Below, one piece after another: positions 5,496 through 5,504 of a stretch of 5,504 nt of DNA. Source of the DNA: a bacterium (GTDB taxonomy: Bacteria > Cyanobacteriota > Sericytochromatia > S15B-MN24 > VGJW01); assembly GCA_021790035.1 (NCBI GenBank), contig JAJYIO010000213.1, positions 1 through 5,504 on the forward strand. The letters run 5' to 3'. Below the pieces are notes generated by a model. The model worked only from the letters and a program-made list of their open reading frames with translations. It was not told the DNA's origin and did not search any database. The first letter of the stretch is position 1. Every line of letters begins with the position of its first letter. The position numbers and the translations under genes were made by a program.

Positions 5496-5504
5496 CCGCC
5501 GCAG
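5492..5504 (+). CDS. Possible start of a next gene (4 codons visible)
   Basis: ATG at 5492 overlaps the TGA stop of the SQR-like gene in the common ATGA arrangement and reads M-T-A-A before the window ends. No Shine-Dalgarno sequence is evident, and the same bases may instead belong to a disrupted continuation of the SQR-like protein. Too short to identify. Confidence 0.25.

Noticed and set aside
1..5504. CRISPR array, tRNA, rRNA or insertion sequence
   Set aside because: No regular repeat-spacer pattern, no tRNA-like arms, no rRNA-like stretches and no transposase motif or matched terminal repeats found by eye.

Overview
The window looks like bacterial chromosomal (probably metagenome-derived) DNA of fairly high G+C content. 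It carries two outward-facing gene sets for handling protein-bound (persulfide) sulfur and passing its electrons on. DsrE-like and TusA-like carriers beside Hdr/Mvh-type iron-sulfur flavoproteins and an SQR-like flavoprotein occur in anaerobic or facultative sulfur-metabolising bacteria (sulfate reducers, Dsr- or Hdr-type sulfur oxidisers). I cannot assign a phylum from the sequence.

Minus-strand arm (about 2835 down to 107): dsrE-like A, tusA-like A, an MvhD-like iron-sulfur protein, then the N-terminal part of an HdrA-like protein with a GltD-like NAD(P)/FAD module. The first three are tightly packed. A 156-bp gap with a strong hairpin separates the MvhD-like gene from the HdrA-like one. 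The HdrA-like gene is cut off near position 107-128, where the sequence switches to an HK97-type phage portal protein on the plus strand (about 3-128). Two unrelated, oppositely oriented genes are broken at the same point, which suggests an assembly chimera or an illegitimate recombination breakpoint.

Centre (2836-3686): about 850 bp with no gene I can recognise. It separates the two divergent arms and presumably holds both promoters. It contains an A/T-rich patch with a 10-bp palindrome (2969-2978) and a 7-bp inverted repeat (2986-3005), plus a G/C-rich hairpin at 3038-3055.

Plus-strand arm (3690-5504): dsrE-like B, tusA-like B and an SQR-like FAD oxidoreductase with two conserved cysteines. 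A few bases of a possible next gene follow, overlapping the SQR stop as ATGA.

Working model (inference): the window holds a duplicated DsrE-TusA sulfur-relay pair. Copy A sits with a soluble HdrA/MvhD/GltD-type electron-transfer module (NAD(P)H- or ferredoxin-linked). Copy B sits with an SQR-like flavoprotein that would pass electrons to quinone. Each relay may serve a different electron acceptor under a shared divergent control region.
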